A stretch of DNA of 64,000 bases from Streptomyces cirratus. GTDB taxonomy: Bacteria > Actinomycetota > Actinomycetes > Streptomycetales > Streptomycetaceae. Location: contig NZ_BMVP01000004.1 of assembly GCF_014650775.1 (NCBI RefSeq), positions 124,001-188,000 on the forward strand, written 5' to 3'. Positions 1 to 8,914 of the stretch are shown here, piece after piece. Each line of letters starts with the position of its first letter. Within the stretch, counting starts at the first letter, position 1. Both the position numbers and the translations under genes were made by a program. The notes beneath the pieces are model-generated. The model ran no database searches. It had not been told where the DNA came from and was given only the letters and a program-made list of their open reading frames with translations.

Positions 1-2
1 CG

Positions 3-1841
3 GCCGCCGGACCGCGCCAGGCGGGGGCCGCGCCCGGACTCCAGTTGCTGTTCATCCTGCCGTGCTTCCCCCCGTACTCCCCCGGTGACCTGGGCGAGCG
101 GCTCGTCGGCGCCGTCGTCGGGATCCTCCTGCTGACCCTCGCCGAAGCCTGGGTGCTGCCCGATCCACCCGTACGCTCCTACCGCGACCGGGCGGCCGAG
201 GCGGCCGAGGTCGCGGCCCGGTGCGCGGCCGCGCTCGCGGCGCCGCCCTACGCCCTGCCCAGGGCGGCCGCGGAGGAGGCGGTGGCGGCCGGCGAGGCGC
301 TGCGGCCCTCGAAGTCCGCGGAGGCGGAGCGGCCCGCCGGTCCCGGGATCAAGGAGCGGGCGCTGGCCCACACCGGCCTTGCCGCGCGCACCCTGCTCGC
401 CCGGCTGCACGCCCTGCCCGCCGTGCCGGCGGATGTCACGCCGTTGCCGGACAGCCTGGGCCTGCTGCGGGCGGTCGAGGGAGCGGCGCGGGAGAGCGCC
501 CGGCTCCTGGCCGCCACCCGGCCCACCGGCTCCGCCCGCCACGGCGAGGAGGCCGCGGAGGCCGCACCGGCCCTGCGGCGGGCGCGCGCCGAGGTGGCGG
601 CCGCCCTCCCCCCGGAGCCCGCCGACCGGCGCCGGCAGGCGAGCGTGCTGGAGGTCGCCGACGCCGCGCTGGTGCTGTGCGAGGCCGCGGACATTTCCGT
701 CCGGGGCCGCCGGGCCGCCGTCCAGGAGCGGAACTCCGGGCGCTTCTGGTACGCCCGGCTGCACGCGCCCCGGCTGTGGTGGCACCGCCTGGCAGCCCAC
801 GCCGGACCGAGGTCCGTGCACTTCCAGAACGCCGTACGGATCGCCCTCGCGCTCGCGGTCGCCCGGACCATCGCGGGGCTGGACACCCTGCCGCACGGCT
901 TCTGGGCCATGCTCGCCGTGCTCAGCCTGACGCGCACCACGGCCGTGCAGACCCGCCACACCGTGCGGAGCGCCCTGATCGGCACCTGCGTGGGCGCGGT
1001 GGCGGCGGGCGGCATCCTGACGCTGGCGGGCTCCGCGAGCACCGTGTACGCGTTCATCCTGCCGCCTTTGATGCTCGTCGCCTTCGCCACCGGCCCGCTG
1101 CACGGTGTCGGGTGGGGGCAGGCGATGTTCACGAACGTGGTCGCTATGGCGTTCGCCCAGTTGTCGCCGTCGACCTGGCGGCTGGCCGAGTACCGGTTCC
1201 TGGACGTGCTCATCGGGAGCGCCATCGGTCTGGCCTGCGGCCTGCTGGCGTGGCCGCGCGGTGCCCACGACGAGCTGGGCAGGGCCGTGGCCCGGTTGCT
1301 GCGGGCCGCCGCCGCCGAGGTCGCGGCCACGACCCGGGGCCCGGGCCGGCCCGGGCCGACCGGAACGCAGGACACCGGAACCGGGGACGCCGGGGACGCC
1401 GAAGAGGCCGAGGTCCGGCGGGCGCTGGTCCTCGCCGAGTCCGCGTACGCGCAGTACCAGGGCGAAGCCCAGCGGCCCGCCGGGCCGGGCACCGACTGGC
1501 AGAGCGCCCTGATGGCCGGGCACCACGTCCTGTGGGGTTCCCGGCGGGTCCGTGCGGCGGGCGGGATGCCGACCGCACCGGTCGCGGAGCGGCGGGTCGG
1601 CGAGTACGGGGCGTGGGTGGCGCAGGGGTTCCGGACCGCGGCCGAGCGTTACGACGTGCCCGGGCACGAGACCGGACCTGCGGGAGACTCCCCCGCGGGC
1701 GCCGGGCCCCGGACCTCGGACTCCTCGCTCGACGCTCCGCCGCCCTACTACACGGCGCTGGCCTGGCTCGACTACCTCACCACGGACCTGGTCCGGATGG
1801 CGGCGTCCCATCCGGCGCAGCGCATGGCGGTGACCCCGTGA
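3..1841 (+). CDS. FUSC-family integral membrane protein (5' end outside window)
   Basis: The reading frame is open to the left edge, so the N-terminus is missing. The TTG at 45 is only an internal codon that could be mistaken for a start. The product has a hydrophobic block near its visible start, a long Ala/Arg-rich soluble segment, then a second membrane cluster (about residues 260-400 of the visible part) containing HGFWAMLAVLSLTRTT. This arrangement fits the fusaric-acid-resistance/aromatic-acid-exporter-like FUSC family. Such proteins are thought to export aromatic acids or related amphiphiles, but the substrate here cannot be told. The last 65 bases overlap, tail to tail, the end of the sigma-factor gene on the other strand. 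Confidence 0.8.
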   Translation, partial: AAGPRQAGAAPGLQLLFILPCFPPYSPGDLGERLVGAVVGILLLTLAEAWVLPDPPVRSYRDRAAEAAEVAARCAAALAAPPYALPRAAAEEAVAAGEALRPSKSAEAERPAGPGIKERALAHTGLAARTLLARLHALPAVPADVTPLPDSLGLLRAVEGAARESARLLAATRPTGSARHGEEAAEAAPALRRARAEVAAALPPEPADRRRQASVLEVADAALVLCEAADISVRGRRAAVQERNSGRFWYARLHAPRLWWHRLAAHAGPRSVHFQNAVRIALALAVARTIAGLDTLPHGFWAMLAVLSLTRTTAVQTRHTVRSALIGTCVGAVAAGGILTLAGSASTVYAFILPPLMLVAFATGPLHGVGWGQAMFTNVVAMAFAQLSPSTWRLAEYRFLDVLIGSAIGLACGLLAWPRGAHDELGRAVARLLRAAAAEVAATTRGPGRPGPTGTQDTGTGDAGDAEEAEVRRALVLAESAYAQYQGEAQRPAGPGTDWQSALMAGHHVLWGSRRVRAAGGMPTAPVAERRVGEYGAWVAQGFRTAAERYDVPGHETGPAGDSPAGAGPRTSDSSLDAPPPYYTALAWLDYLTTDLVRMAASHPAQRMAVTP

Positions 1842-3111
1842 GGCCGCCGCCGGGCGGCGCGGCGCCGTCCGGGGTGCTCGCGAGGCGGGCCGCCCGCAGG
1901 TTGAGGTAGTCGCGTTCCGGCAGGCTCGCCGTCCGCCGGGCCGCGGCGCGGTAGTCGGCGACGGCCGCCTCGCGGTCGCCGGCCAGCTCCTGGAGGTGGC
2001 CGCGTACCGCGTACAGGCGGTGGTGTTCCCGCAGGGCCGGGGCGGCGGCGAGCAGGGCCAGCCCGGCACCCGGACCGTCGACCATCGCGGTCGCGACGGC
2101 CCGGTTCAAGGTGATCAGCGGATTGTCGGAGATCCGTTCCAGGACCCCGTACAGGGCGAGGATCTGCGGCCAGTCGGTGTCCTGGGCGCTGGGCGCCTCG
2201 TCGTGGACGGCCGCGATGGCCGCCTGCACCTGGTAGGGCCCGACCGGGCCGCGCGGCAGGGCCGCGGTGATCAGCGCGACGCCCTCGGCGATCGCGGCGG
2301 CGTCCCAGCGGGTGCGGTCCTGGTCGGCGAGCGGGACGAGTTCGCCTCCGGGCCCGGTGCGGGCCGGGCCGCGGGCGTCGGTGAGCAGCATCAGCGCGAG
2401 CAGCCCGGTGACTTCGCCGTCGTCGGGGAGCTGCGCGTGGACGGCCCTGGCCAGGCGGATGGCCTCCTGCGCGAGCGGGGCGCGCTGCAGGTCGGGGCCG
2501 GCGCTGCTGGTGTAGCCCTCGTTGAAGATCAGGTACAGCACGTGCAGCACCGCGTCCAGCCGGGCCGGCCACTCGTCGGCGCCGGGCATCCGGAACGGCA
2601 CGCCGGAGGTCTTGATCCGCTGCTTGGCCCGGCTGATCCGCTGGCCCATGGTCGCCTCCGGCACCATGAAGGCGCGGGCGATCTCCCCCGTCGTGAGCCC
2701 GCCCACCGAGCGGAGGGTGAGCGCGATCGCCGAGGCGGGCGAGAGCGCCGGGTGACAGCACAGGAACAGCAGGGTGAGGGTGTCGTCGTGGGCGGCCGTG
2801 TCCTCGGCGTCGGCGGGCTGCGCGGACTGCCGGTCGGCCGGTGTCCGGGCGGCCACCAGATCCTCGCGGCGGCGGCGCGCCTGCTCGCTGCGTACGCACT
2901 CGGTCATCCTGCGGACGGCGACCTGGATCAGCCAGCCGCGCGGGTTGTGCGGCAGCCCCTCCTCGGGCCATTGCCGGGCGGCGTCCAGGAGGGCCTCCTG
3001 AACGGCGTCCTCGGCCATCGCGAAGTCGCCGTGGCGGCGGGTGAGCACGCCGACGGCCTGCGGCGCGAGTTCGCGCAGCAGGTCCTCGACGGTACGGTCC
3101 CCCGTGGTCAC
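1777..3111 (-). CDS. ECF42-type RNA polymerase sigma factor with C-terminal extension
   Basis: This is a 444-residue sigma factor. The N-terminal region 2 has DAVQEALLDAARQW and NPRGWLIQVAVRRM. Region 4 (about residues 115-165) has TTGEIARAFMVPEATMGQRI. A helical, TPR-like tail of about 250 residues follows (VLYLIFNEGY, ITLNRAVA, HLQELAG). This tail plus an adjacent DGPF/YCII gene is the hallmark of the ECF42 group, which lacks a classical anti-sigma factor. The chosen start is the GTG that overlaps the TGA of the upstream YCII gene (GTGA), implying translational coupling. The same frame runs further upstream only as an out-of-phase read through the YCII gene. Targets are unknown. Confidence 0.85.
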   Translation of the reverse strand: MTTGDRTVEDLLRELAPQAVGVLTRRHGDFAMAEDAVQEALLDAARQWPEEGLPHNPRGWLIQVAVRRMTECVRSEQARRRREDLVAARTPADRQSAQPADAEDTAAHDDTLTLLFLCCHPALSPASAIALTLRSVGGLTTGEIARAFMVPEATMGQRISRAKQRIKTSGVPFRMPGADEWPARLDAVLHVLYLIFNEGYTSSAGPDLQRAPLAQEAIRLARAVHAQLPDDGEVTGLLALMLLTDARGPARTGPGGELVPLADQDRTRWDAAAIAEGVALITAALPRGPVGPYQVQAAIAAVHDEAPSAQDTDWPQILALYGVLERISDNPLITLNRAVATAMVDGPGAGLALLAAAPALREHHRLYAVRGHLQELAGDREAAVADYRAAARRTASLPERDYLNLRAARLASTPDGAAPPGGGLTGSPPCAAPDGTPPSGPGPW

Positions 3112-3509
3112 AGCTCGGTGGGCGGCGCCGACATCACCCGGCGCACCTCGATCGGCATGTTCAGCGGCCGCCCGCCGGGTCCGGGCGCGGCGGAGACCTG
3201 AGCGGCGATCTCCACGGCCCGTTCGTCGCGGTCGCAGTCCACGATCCACCACCCGGCCAGGAACTCCTTGGTCTCCGGGAACGGTCCCTCGGTGATCACC
3301 GGCGCGCCGCCCTCGTGCGAGCGTACGATCCGCGCCGTCTCGGGCATCGCCAGGCCCTGGGCGTCGACCAGCTCGCCGGCCTCGGCCAGCTGTCGGTTGG
3401 TGTCCTTCATGAAGCCGATATGGGTCTGGAGATCCTCGGGCTTCCACTGGTCGATCCCGGGGAAGTCGACGGTCTTCTCGCTGAACTGCATGAGCAGCAT
3501 GTACTTCAT
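3108..3509 (-). CDS. YCII-related (DGPF) protein, partner of the ECF42 sigma factor
   Basis: A 133-residue small soluble protein beginning MKYMLLMQFSE. It carries ITEGPFPETKEFLAGWW, a variant of the DGPF motif that defines this group of YCII-like ferredoxin-fold proteins. Genes of this type sit beside ECF42 sigma factors and are thought to influence their function, although the mechanism is not settled. A purine-rich ribosome site (GAGAAGAGG) precedes the ATG. The gene ends in a four-base overlap with the sigma factor, so the two form one operon read leftward. Its promoter must lie in the gap shared with the divergent depolymerase gene. Confidence 0.85.
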   Translation of the reverse strand: MKYMLLMQFSEKTVDFPGIDQWKPEDLQTHIGFMKDTNRQLAEAGELVDAQGLAMPETARIVRSHEGGAPVITEGPFPETKEFLAGWWIVDCDRDERAVEIAAQVSAAPGPGGRPLNMPIEVRRVMSAPPTEL

Positions 3510-3768
3510 GGTCCCGTGCCTCTTCTCGTCAGGTGCGCCGGCCCTCGCCGCGTCGGAGGGCCGCTCTCACGGGGAGGTAGAAGCAGGTTCCGGGATTTCG
3601 ACATCCCCGACGGGAGATTTTGAAAAAAGTTAGCGGGTGAGCGCGGGCGCCTCCATCCGCGCCTCCATCGCCGGGCCGCGTTTTGTGGTCGCCGCGCACA
3701 TGTCCGGAGCTCCGCCGCGCCCCTAACCTCCGGGAAAACCACCCGGTCGAGCCGCCCTGGAGGGGTCC

Positions 3769-5376
3769 ATGCGTCTCTCGCCCAACGCCCGGTTCCGCAA
3801 GGCCGTGGCCGTTTTGCTCCTCGTGGCCGGCGCCCAGCTGCCGGGCCCCGGCGCCCTTGCGCGGGCGGCGGCCCCCGTCCCGGTGCCGGGTGAGCTGTCC
3901 CGCTACGACGTGGGGGCGGTGTACAGCGCGGGGGTCTCCTCCGGCGGGTACATGGCCACCCAGCTGCACGTCGCGTACTCCGGTACGTTCAGCGGTTCCG
4001 CGGTGTTCGCCTCCGGCCCCTACGGTTGCGCGCAAGGCGATCTCAACAGGGCGCTGGGCGCCTGCATGGACACCGCACAGGACCTCCGGCCGGACGCGCT
4101 GGAGCGGACCGCCCGTGACTGGTCGGCCGAAGGTCTGACGGACCCGGTGTCCCAGCTGGCGGGCGATCCCGTCTACGTGTTCAGCGGCTCCGGTGACGCG
4201 ACGGTGAAGCAGCCGGTGGCGGACGCCCTGGCCGACTTCTACGGCCGTTTCGGAGCCCGGGTGCGCTACGACCGGAGCACGGCGGCCGGTCACGCCTGGA
4301 TCAGTCCGCTCGGCCCCAACTCCTGCACCGTCACGCAGAGTCCGTGGGTCAACAACTGCGGTTTCGACGCCGAGCACGACCTGCTGGGCCACCTGCTGGG
4401 TTCCGTCGCCGCGCCGGGCGGCACGCCCCGCGGTTCCCTGGTCCGGTTCGACCAGAACCCCTACGCCCCGGGCGGGTCGGCCCGGCGGGTCTCGATGGAC
4501 GAGAAGGGTTTCCTGTACGTGCCGGAAAGCTGCGCGGGCGGGGCGAAGTGCCGGCTGGTGGTCGCACTGCACGGCTGCAAGCAGGGCTACTCGTACCAGG
4601 GCTTCGGCAGCCGGTTCATGGACACGGCGTACCTGGACGAGTACGCGGACACCAACGACCTGCTCGTGCTGTACCCGCAAGCCGTTGCCACCACGACCCT
4701 CGACAACCCCAACGGCTGCTGGAACTGGTGGGGTTACCTGGGGGACGCGGCGTACGCCCGGCACGGCGGCGACCAGATCGAGACGATCATGGCGATGGTC
4801 AGGACGCTCGGCGGCGGCACGCCGACCGGCCCGCCCGGGCCGAACAGCGTGACGCTTGCGAGCACCGACTCGCAGGACGGTTACGTCAAGGCTTCCGCGG
4901 ACGGTTCGGGGGCGGTGGTCGGCACCCTGGAGGGCGCGTACGGGCTGGCCGTGGGGCGCGGCAGCGACGGCAGGTTCAACCGGGCCCTGCTGTCCTTCGA
5001 CACCTCGCGGATCCCGGCCGGGAAGGAGATCGTGCGCGCCTACGTGACGGTGACGCGCGCCGGGGGCGCCGGGGACCCGTGGTCGAGCCCGCCGGGGAAC
5101 GTGATGGCCGTCGACGTCCGGCGGGGCTGCTTCGGCGGGTGCGCGGTGGAGGCCGGGGACTGGGCGGCGGAGGCGACAGCGGCGGAGGCGGCCCGGATGA
5201 CCTCCTTCGCCTCGGGCGACGGGACGTCCACGGATCTGTCGGCGGCCGGGTTGGCTGCGATCGACCGCTCGGGGATGACGCAGGTCCGCTTGCGGTTCCG
5301 GCAGGCCCAGACGTCGGCCGCGTACGTCTTCCTCGCCCCGGCCGCGCGGGCGACCCTCACCGTCGAATACCGCTGA
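3769..5376 (+). CDS. Secreted polyhydroxyalkanoate depolymerase with C-terminal DNRLRE-type domain
   Basis: A 535-residue exported esterase. An Arg/Lys start and hydrophobic run (residues 10-35) form a signal peptide. The catalytic domain (about 40-345) belongs to the type 2 short-chain PHA depolymerase group. The lipase box is GVSSG with nucleophile Ser57, the likely acidic residue lies in SGSGDATV, and the likely His in AAGHAW. Further family signatures are VALHGCKQGY and PNGCWNWWGY. After a short Thr/Pro linker, residues 360-535 read as a beta-rich DNRLRE-like domain common on actinobacterial secreted enzymes. The predicted role is extracellular hydrolysis of poly(3-hydroxybutyrate) or a similar polyester. 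A 3-hydroxybutyrate dehydrogenase-like gene lies at 62.9 kb, too far away to infer an operon. Confidence 0.85.
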   Translation: MRLSPNARFRKAVAVLLLVAGAQLPGPGALARAAAPVPVPGELSRYDVGAVYSAGVSSGGYMATQLHVAYSGTFSGSAVFASGPYGCAQGDLNRALGACMDTAQDLRPDALERTARDWSAEGLTDPVSQLAGDPVYVFSGSGDATVKQPVADALADFYGRFGARVRYDRSTAAGHAWISPLGPNSCTVTQSPWVNNCGFDAEHDLLGHLLGSVAAPGGTPRGSLVRFDQNPYAPGGSARRVSMDEKGFLYVPESCAGGAKCRLVVALHGCKQGYSYQGFGSRFMDTAYLDEYADTNDLLVLYPQAVATTTLDNPNGCWNWWGYLGDAAYARHGGDQIETIMAMVRTLGGGTPTGPPGPNSVTLASTDSQDGYVKASADGSGAVVGTLEGAYGLAVGRGSDGRFNRALLSFDTSRIPAGKEIVRAYVTVTRAGGAGDPWSSPPGNVMAVDVRRGCFGGCAVEAGDWAAEATAAEAARMTSFASGDGTSTDLSAAGLAAIDRSGMTQVRLRFRQAQTSAAYVFLAPAARATLTVEYR

Positions 5377-5471
5377 GCGGCGGGGGCAGCCGGGTGCCAG
5401 GGTGGCAGGTGTGGCCCGTTGGGCGACCATGGGGCCAGCGGGGCAGGGTGCTGACACCGAGGAGGCTGACG

Positions 5472-5711
5472 ATGACCGAATCCGCGGCCGGCGGGTCGTA
5501 TTCGAACGTGGTCGTGTCACCCGTCATGGCGGGGAACCCGCCGTTTCGGATCGTGCAGGTCTGTGGAGAGGTGGCGGGCCGGGCGCACGACGTGGTCGAC
5601 GTGATCCACCTGCTCCGGGCCGTCGGCATCCCCCACGCCGACCTCGACGACCCGTCGGTGGTCCGCTGGGAGGGCGGCGACAAGTTCACCTGGGGCTTCA
5701 GGAAGAAGTGA
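5472..5711 (+). CDS. Small hypothetical protein (79 aa)
   Basis: The start is the ATG at 5472, preceded by GGAGG with close spacing, and begins MTESAAGGSYSNVVVSP. The product is soluble, with no signal peptide, membrane segment or cysteine cluster. The middle (VQVCGEVAGRAHDVVDVIHL) looks amphipathic and the end is basic (WGFRKK). The ribosome site and codon use support a real gene, but I do not recognise the family. It follows the depolymerase by about 95 bases on the same strand. Confidence 0.6.
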   Translation: MTESAAGGSYSNVVVSPVMAGNPPFRIVQVCGEVAGRAHDVVDVIHLLRAVGIPHADLDDPSVVRWEGGDKFTWGFRKK

Positions 5712-6391
5712 CGACGGCCTGCGGCGGCCCCGCGTACCTTCACCTGGTCGGCCCACCGGTGGCACGTGGGATGCGTGGCGCGGGAAGCGGGCGCCGCCGG
5801 GCCTTCGGCTGCCGGACCACCCCGCCGACGGCCGACGCGGCGGGCTTGCCGGTACCCGGTCCGTGGTGGACGGCACGGTGCACCGGGTCGGACCGGCGCG
5901 ATGACACAGCGGGCGAGGGGTTCGCGCCGGACGGGGGCGGTGGTGGCGCGCGGTCGCCGAGCGACCTGGGCCGCCGGGCGCAGGAACCGCAGGCCTCGGG
6001 ACGAGTGGCTGCGCGCCGGGTCCATCACCTCTCGACGTGAGGGGTCGTGCGCTCCGCCCCGGCGGTCGAACGCTGCGGCGCACTGGCCGAGCCGGGCGAA
6101 GCCGGACTCATCTGTCACCGGGCCCAGGCCCCCCCGTGGTCTGCCCACGTTCTCCACGGGATCGCCGGGCGCCGGACGGGGCGCCGACCGGAGCGGCGCG
6201 GGGCACGGGGAGCGCCGCGCCGCCGCCCGCGCAGCGGCCCCGGCGGGACCGTGTCCGACGCGCCCCGCGACTGCGGCCGGGGCGGGCGCCGTACCGGAGG
6301 CGCCGTGTGCCGGCGATGCCGGAACCGGCGGCCCGGGCAGCCGGCCGCGGACGAGCCGGCCGACCTGGAATGCGGCCTCGGGGCCTCGTGG
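5712..6391. other. Long gap with no convincing gene
   Basis: This stretch of about 680 bases lies between two genes that converge on it. Frames are open on both strands, as expected at this GC content. Their translations are Arg/Pro/Gly-rich, with no recognisable motif and no well-placed ribosome site. It may be a decayed gene. I see no clear terminator hairpin or RNA gene. Confidence 0.5.
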
Positions 6392-7375
6392 TCAGCCGTT
6401 CAGGGCTGCCATCAGCTCCGGGGCGTAGCGGTCTCCCGAGACCGCGCCGTGCGGAGCGACGGCATCGAGGGCTGCCAGGTCGGCGTCGGTGATCGTCACG
6501 GCGGTGGCCCCGATGTTCTCCTCCAGGTAGCGGCGCCGCTTGGTGCCGGGGATCGGCACGGCGCCCTGGCGCAGCGTCCAGGCCAGGGCGAGCTGCGAGG
6601 GGGTGACGCCCTTCTGGGCCGCCAGGCGGCGGACCTGGGCGACGACGGCCAGGTTGCGGTCGAAGTTCTCGCCCTGGAAGCGGGGGTCGGTGCGGCGGAA
6701 GTCGTCCGCCGCGAAGTCGTCCGGGCTGGTGATGGCGCCGGAGAGGAAGCCCCGGCCCAGCGGGGAGTAGGCGACGAGGCCGATGCCGAGCTCGCGCAGG
6801 GTCTCCAGGACGCCGTCGTGCTCGATGCCGCGCTCGAAGAGGCTGTACTCGGTCTGTACGGCGGCCAGCGGGTGGACGGCGTGGGCGCGGGCGATGGTGG
6901 CGGGCGCGACCTCACAGAGGCCGATGTGGCGCACCTTGCCGGCGGCGACCAGCTCGGCCATGGCGCCGACGCTCTCCTCGACGGGCACGGCCGGGTCGAC
7001 GCGGTGCAGGTAGTACAGGTCGATGTGGTCGGTCCCGAGGTGCCTGAGCGAGCGGTCGGCGGCGCGGCGGATGTACTCGGGGGTGCCGTTGTGACCGCGG
7101 AATTCGCCCTGGTCGGTGAATTCGACGCCGGTCTTGGTGGCGACCACGGCCGCGTCCCGGCGGCCCGTGAGCGCCTTGCCGAGGAGCTGTTCGTTGATGA
7201 AGGGGCCGTATCCCTCCGCGGTGTCCAGGAGGGTGACGCCCAGTTCCAGGGCGCGGTCGATGGTGGCGAGGGACTCGGTCTCGTCGGTGGCTCCGTAGTG
7301 GGCGCTCATGCCCATGAGGCCGAGGCCCTCCGCTGCGACGGTGAGGCCCTGGCCGCCCAGTGTGCGCATCTCCAT
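6392..7375 (-). CDS. Aldo/keto reductase
   Basis: A 327-residue NADPH-dependent TIM-barrel oxidoreductase. The catalytic tetrad is visible: Asp51 and Tyr56 in LLDTAEGYG, Lys81 in ATKTG, His124 in YYLHR. The C-terminal cofactor-binding region ([18 protein letters not shown]) is also typical. The start at [10 protein letters not shown] has AGGAG eight bases upstream. It is divergent from a TetR regulator across 119 bases holding a duplicated operator, so it is probably repressed by that protein. The substrate is likely an aldehyde, ketone or quinone of unknown identity. Confidence 0.9.
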   Translation of the reverse strand: MEMRTLGGQGLTVAAEGLGLMGMSAHYGATDETESLATIDRALELGVTLLDTAEGYGPFINEQLLGKALTGRRDAAVVATKTGVEFTDQGEFRGHNGTPEYIRRAADRSLRHLGTDHIDLYYLHRVDPAVPVEESVGAMAELVAAGKVRHIGLCEVAPATIARAHAVHPLAAVQTEYSLFERGIEHDGVLETLRELGIGLVAYSPLGRGFLSGAITSPDDFAADDFRRTDPRFQGENFDRNLAVVAQVRRLAAQKGVTPSQLALAWTLRQGAVPIPGTKRRRYLEENIGATAVTITDADLAALDAVAPHGAVSGDRYAPELMAALNG

Positions 7376-7411
7376 GGTGTTTCTCTCCTGTTCCGGCTGC
7401 TTCCGCCGAGT

Positions 7412-7480
7412 AAGTAACTAACTGGATAGTTCGATGGTGGAGCATACGGCCCGCTGATGTCAATAACTGGATAGTTACTT
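7412..7480. promoter_or_regulatory. Duplicated TetR operator between aldo/keto reductase and tetR
   Basis: The 12-mer AACTGGATAGTT, itself an AACT/AGTT inverted repeat, occurs exactly twice, at 7420-7431 and 7465-7476, 45 bases apart. Each copy has an outer extension: AAGTAACT before the first copy and ACTT after the second, so the pair is roughly mirror-imaged. The AT-rich sites stand out sharply in this gap and are placed to control both divergent promoters. The second copy ends 18 bases before the tetR ATG. Confidence 0.75.
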
Positions 7481-7494
7481 GCTAGGCTGCCGCC

Positions 7495-8085
7495 ATGGCA
7501 CGGGACTCCAGCGCGACCAGGGCACGGCTCCTCGACGCCGCCTTCGCCGAGTTCGCGGCGTACGGCATCGCCGGCGCGCGCGTCGACCGGATCGCCGAGG
7601 CGGCGCAGGCGAACAAGCGCCTCATCTACGTCTACTTCGGCAACAAGGAGGAGCTCTTCGACGCCGTCCTGCAGCGCGCGCTGGAGACCGGCTCCGAGAC
7701 GGTGCCGTTCGACGCCGAGGACCTGCCCGGGTACGCGGGCGCCGTCTTCGACCACCTGGTCGAGCGACCCTCCCTGATGCGGCTCGTGGCGTGGAAGCAA
7801 CTGGAGCGCCCCGGGGTCACCGAAGCCGAGGCCGAGTCGTACCAAGGCAAGATCGCGAGCGTGGCGCAGGCGCAGCGGGCCGGACGGATCGACGCCGCGC
7901 TGGACCCCGCCGATCTGCTGACGCTGGTCATGGGGCTCGCGCAGGCGTGGTTCGGCGCGGCGGGCGGCCCGGCGGCGGACGAGTCCGGAGCCGGCTGGTC
8001 ACCCGAGCAGCTGGACCGTCACCGCGCGGCGGTCGTGGAGTCCGTACGCCGCGTCACGGCCCCGGCGCCCGCACCGGCTCCCTGA
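7495..8085 (+). CDS. TetR-family transcriptional regulator
   Basis: A 196-residue protein. The N-terminal helix-turn-helix (about residues 8-55) shows RARLLDAAFAEFAAYG, VDRIAEAAQANKRLIYVYF and GNKEELFDAV. The variable C-terminal ligand domain is helical (LMRLVAWKQLERPG) and ends in a Pro/Ala tail. It lies head to head with the aldo/keto reductase and is 25 bases upstream of a kinase gene. A local repressor of the reductase and of itself is the simplest reading. The ligand is unknown. Confidence 0.9.
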   Translation: MARDSSATRARLLDAAFAEFAAYGIAGARVDRIAEAAQANKRLIYVYFGNKEELFDAVLQRALETGSETVPFDAEDLPGYAGAVFDHLVERPSLMRLVAWKQLERPGVTEAEAESYQGKIASVAQAQRAGRIDAALDPADLLTLVMGLAQAWFGAAGGPAADESGAGWSPEQLDRHRAAVVESVRRVTAPAPAPAP

Positions 8086-8110
8086 GCCGGCCGGACAGGA
8101 GGCGAGCAGC

Positions 8111-8731
8111 ATGGACGCGGCAGAGCTGGAGGCACGGGCCCGGCACCTCGCGGCAACGGGCGGGCGCCGGATCCTGGGCATCGCCGGAGCGCCGGGCGCG
8201 GGGAAGTCCACACTCGCGGAGCAGCTGGCCCGTGAGCTGGGGCCGGCGGTGGCTGTCGTGGTGCCCATGGACGGTTTCCACCTCGCCCGGGCCGAGCTGG
8301 AGCGGCTGGGCCGGGCCGACCGCAAGGGCGCGCCCGACACCTTCGACGCGGCGGGCTACGTGGCCCTGCTGCGACGGCTGCGCGAGCGGGCGTCCGACGC
8401 CGTGTACGCGCCGGCCTTCGACCGCACCCTGGAGGAGCCGGTCGCCGGGAGCATCCGGGTGGAGCCCGCCGTACCCCTGGTGATCACGGAAGGCAACTAC
8501 CTGCTGCTCGACACGGGAGTGTGGGCCGGGGTCAAGCCACTGCTCGACGAGGCCTGGTTCCTGGCCCCCGACGACACGGACCGGGTACGGCGGCTGGTCG
8601 ACCGCCATGTGCGGCACGGCAAGGACGAGGCGTACGCCCGGCGTTGGGTGGCGCGCTCCGACGAGGCGAACGCCCGCCTGATCGTGGCGGGACGCGGCCG
8701 GGCGGACCTCGTCATCGAGCGGATCGAGTAG
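8111..8731 (+). CDS. Nucleoside/nucleotide kinase-family protein
   Basis: A 206-residue P-loop kinase of the uridine kinase/pantothenate kinase-like fold. The Walker A GAPGAGKST lies near residues 27-35. PMDGFHL (about 55) is the conserved DGF substrate segment of this group. ITEGNYLLLD and the Arg-rich lid (DTDRVRRLVDRHVRHG) follow. The family phosphorylates small molecules bearing a hydroxyl group, and the acceptor cannot be predicted. A GGAGG-type site (acaGGAGGcg) precedes the ATG. It is on the same strand as tetR, 25 bases downstream, so probably cotranscribed. Confidence 0.8.
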   Translation: MDAAELEARARHLAATGGRRILGIAGAPGAGKSTLAEQLARELGPAVAVVVPMDGFHLARAELERLGRADRKGAPDTFDAAGYVALLRRLRERASDAVYAPAFDRTLEEPVAGSIRVEPAVPLVITEGNYLLLDTGVWAGVKPLLDEAWFLAPDDTDRVRRLVDRHVRHGKDEAYARRWVARSDEANARLIVAGRGRADLVIERIE

Positions 8732-8745
8732 TCGGACGGGTGTTT

Positions 8746-8763
8746 GGGAACACCGCTGTTCCC
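8746..8763. promoter_or_regulatory. Short inverted repeat before the pigment operon
   Basis: GGGAACA and TGTTCCC form a perfect seven-base inverted repeat around CCGC, just after the kinase stop codon and about 150 bases before rppA. It could terminate the kinase transcript or be an operator for the pigment operon. The sequence does not decide between these. Confidence 0.35.
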
Positions 8764-8914
8764 CCGATGACACTTTTGTGTACTCCTGAACGCTCTCGGA
8801 CCGGTTCGCGCTCACGGCCTGCAAGGATTTGCGAAGGCTGTCCAGCCGCACGCCCGGAGCGCGCACAGCGCCGCCGGGGCGTCTCTCCTCACCACCCCCC
8901 TGGGATGCTTCTCC

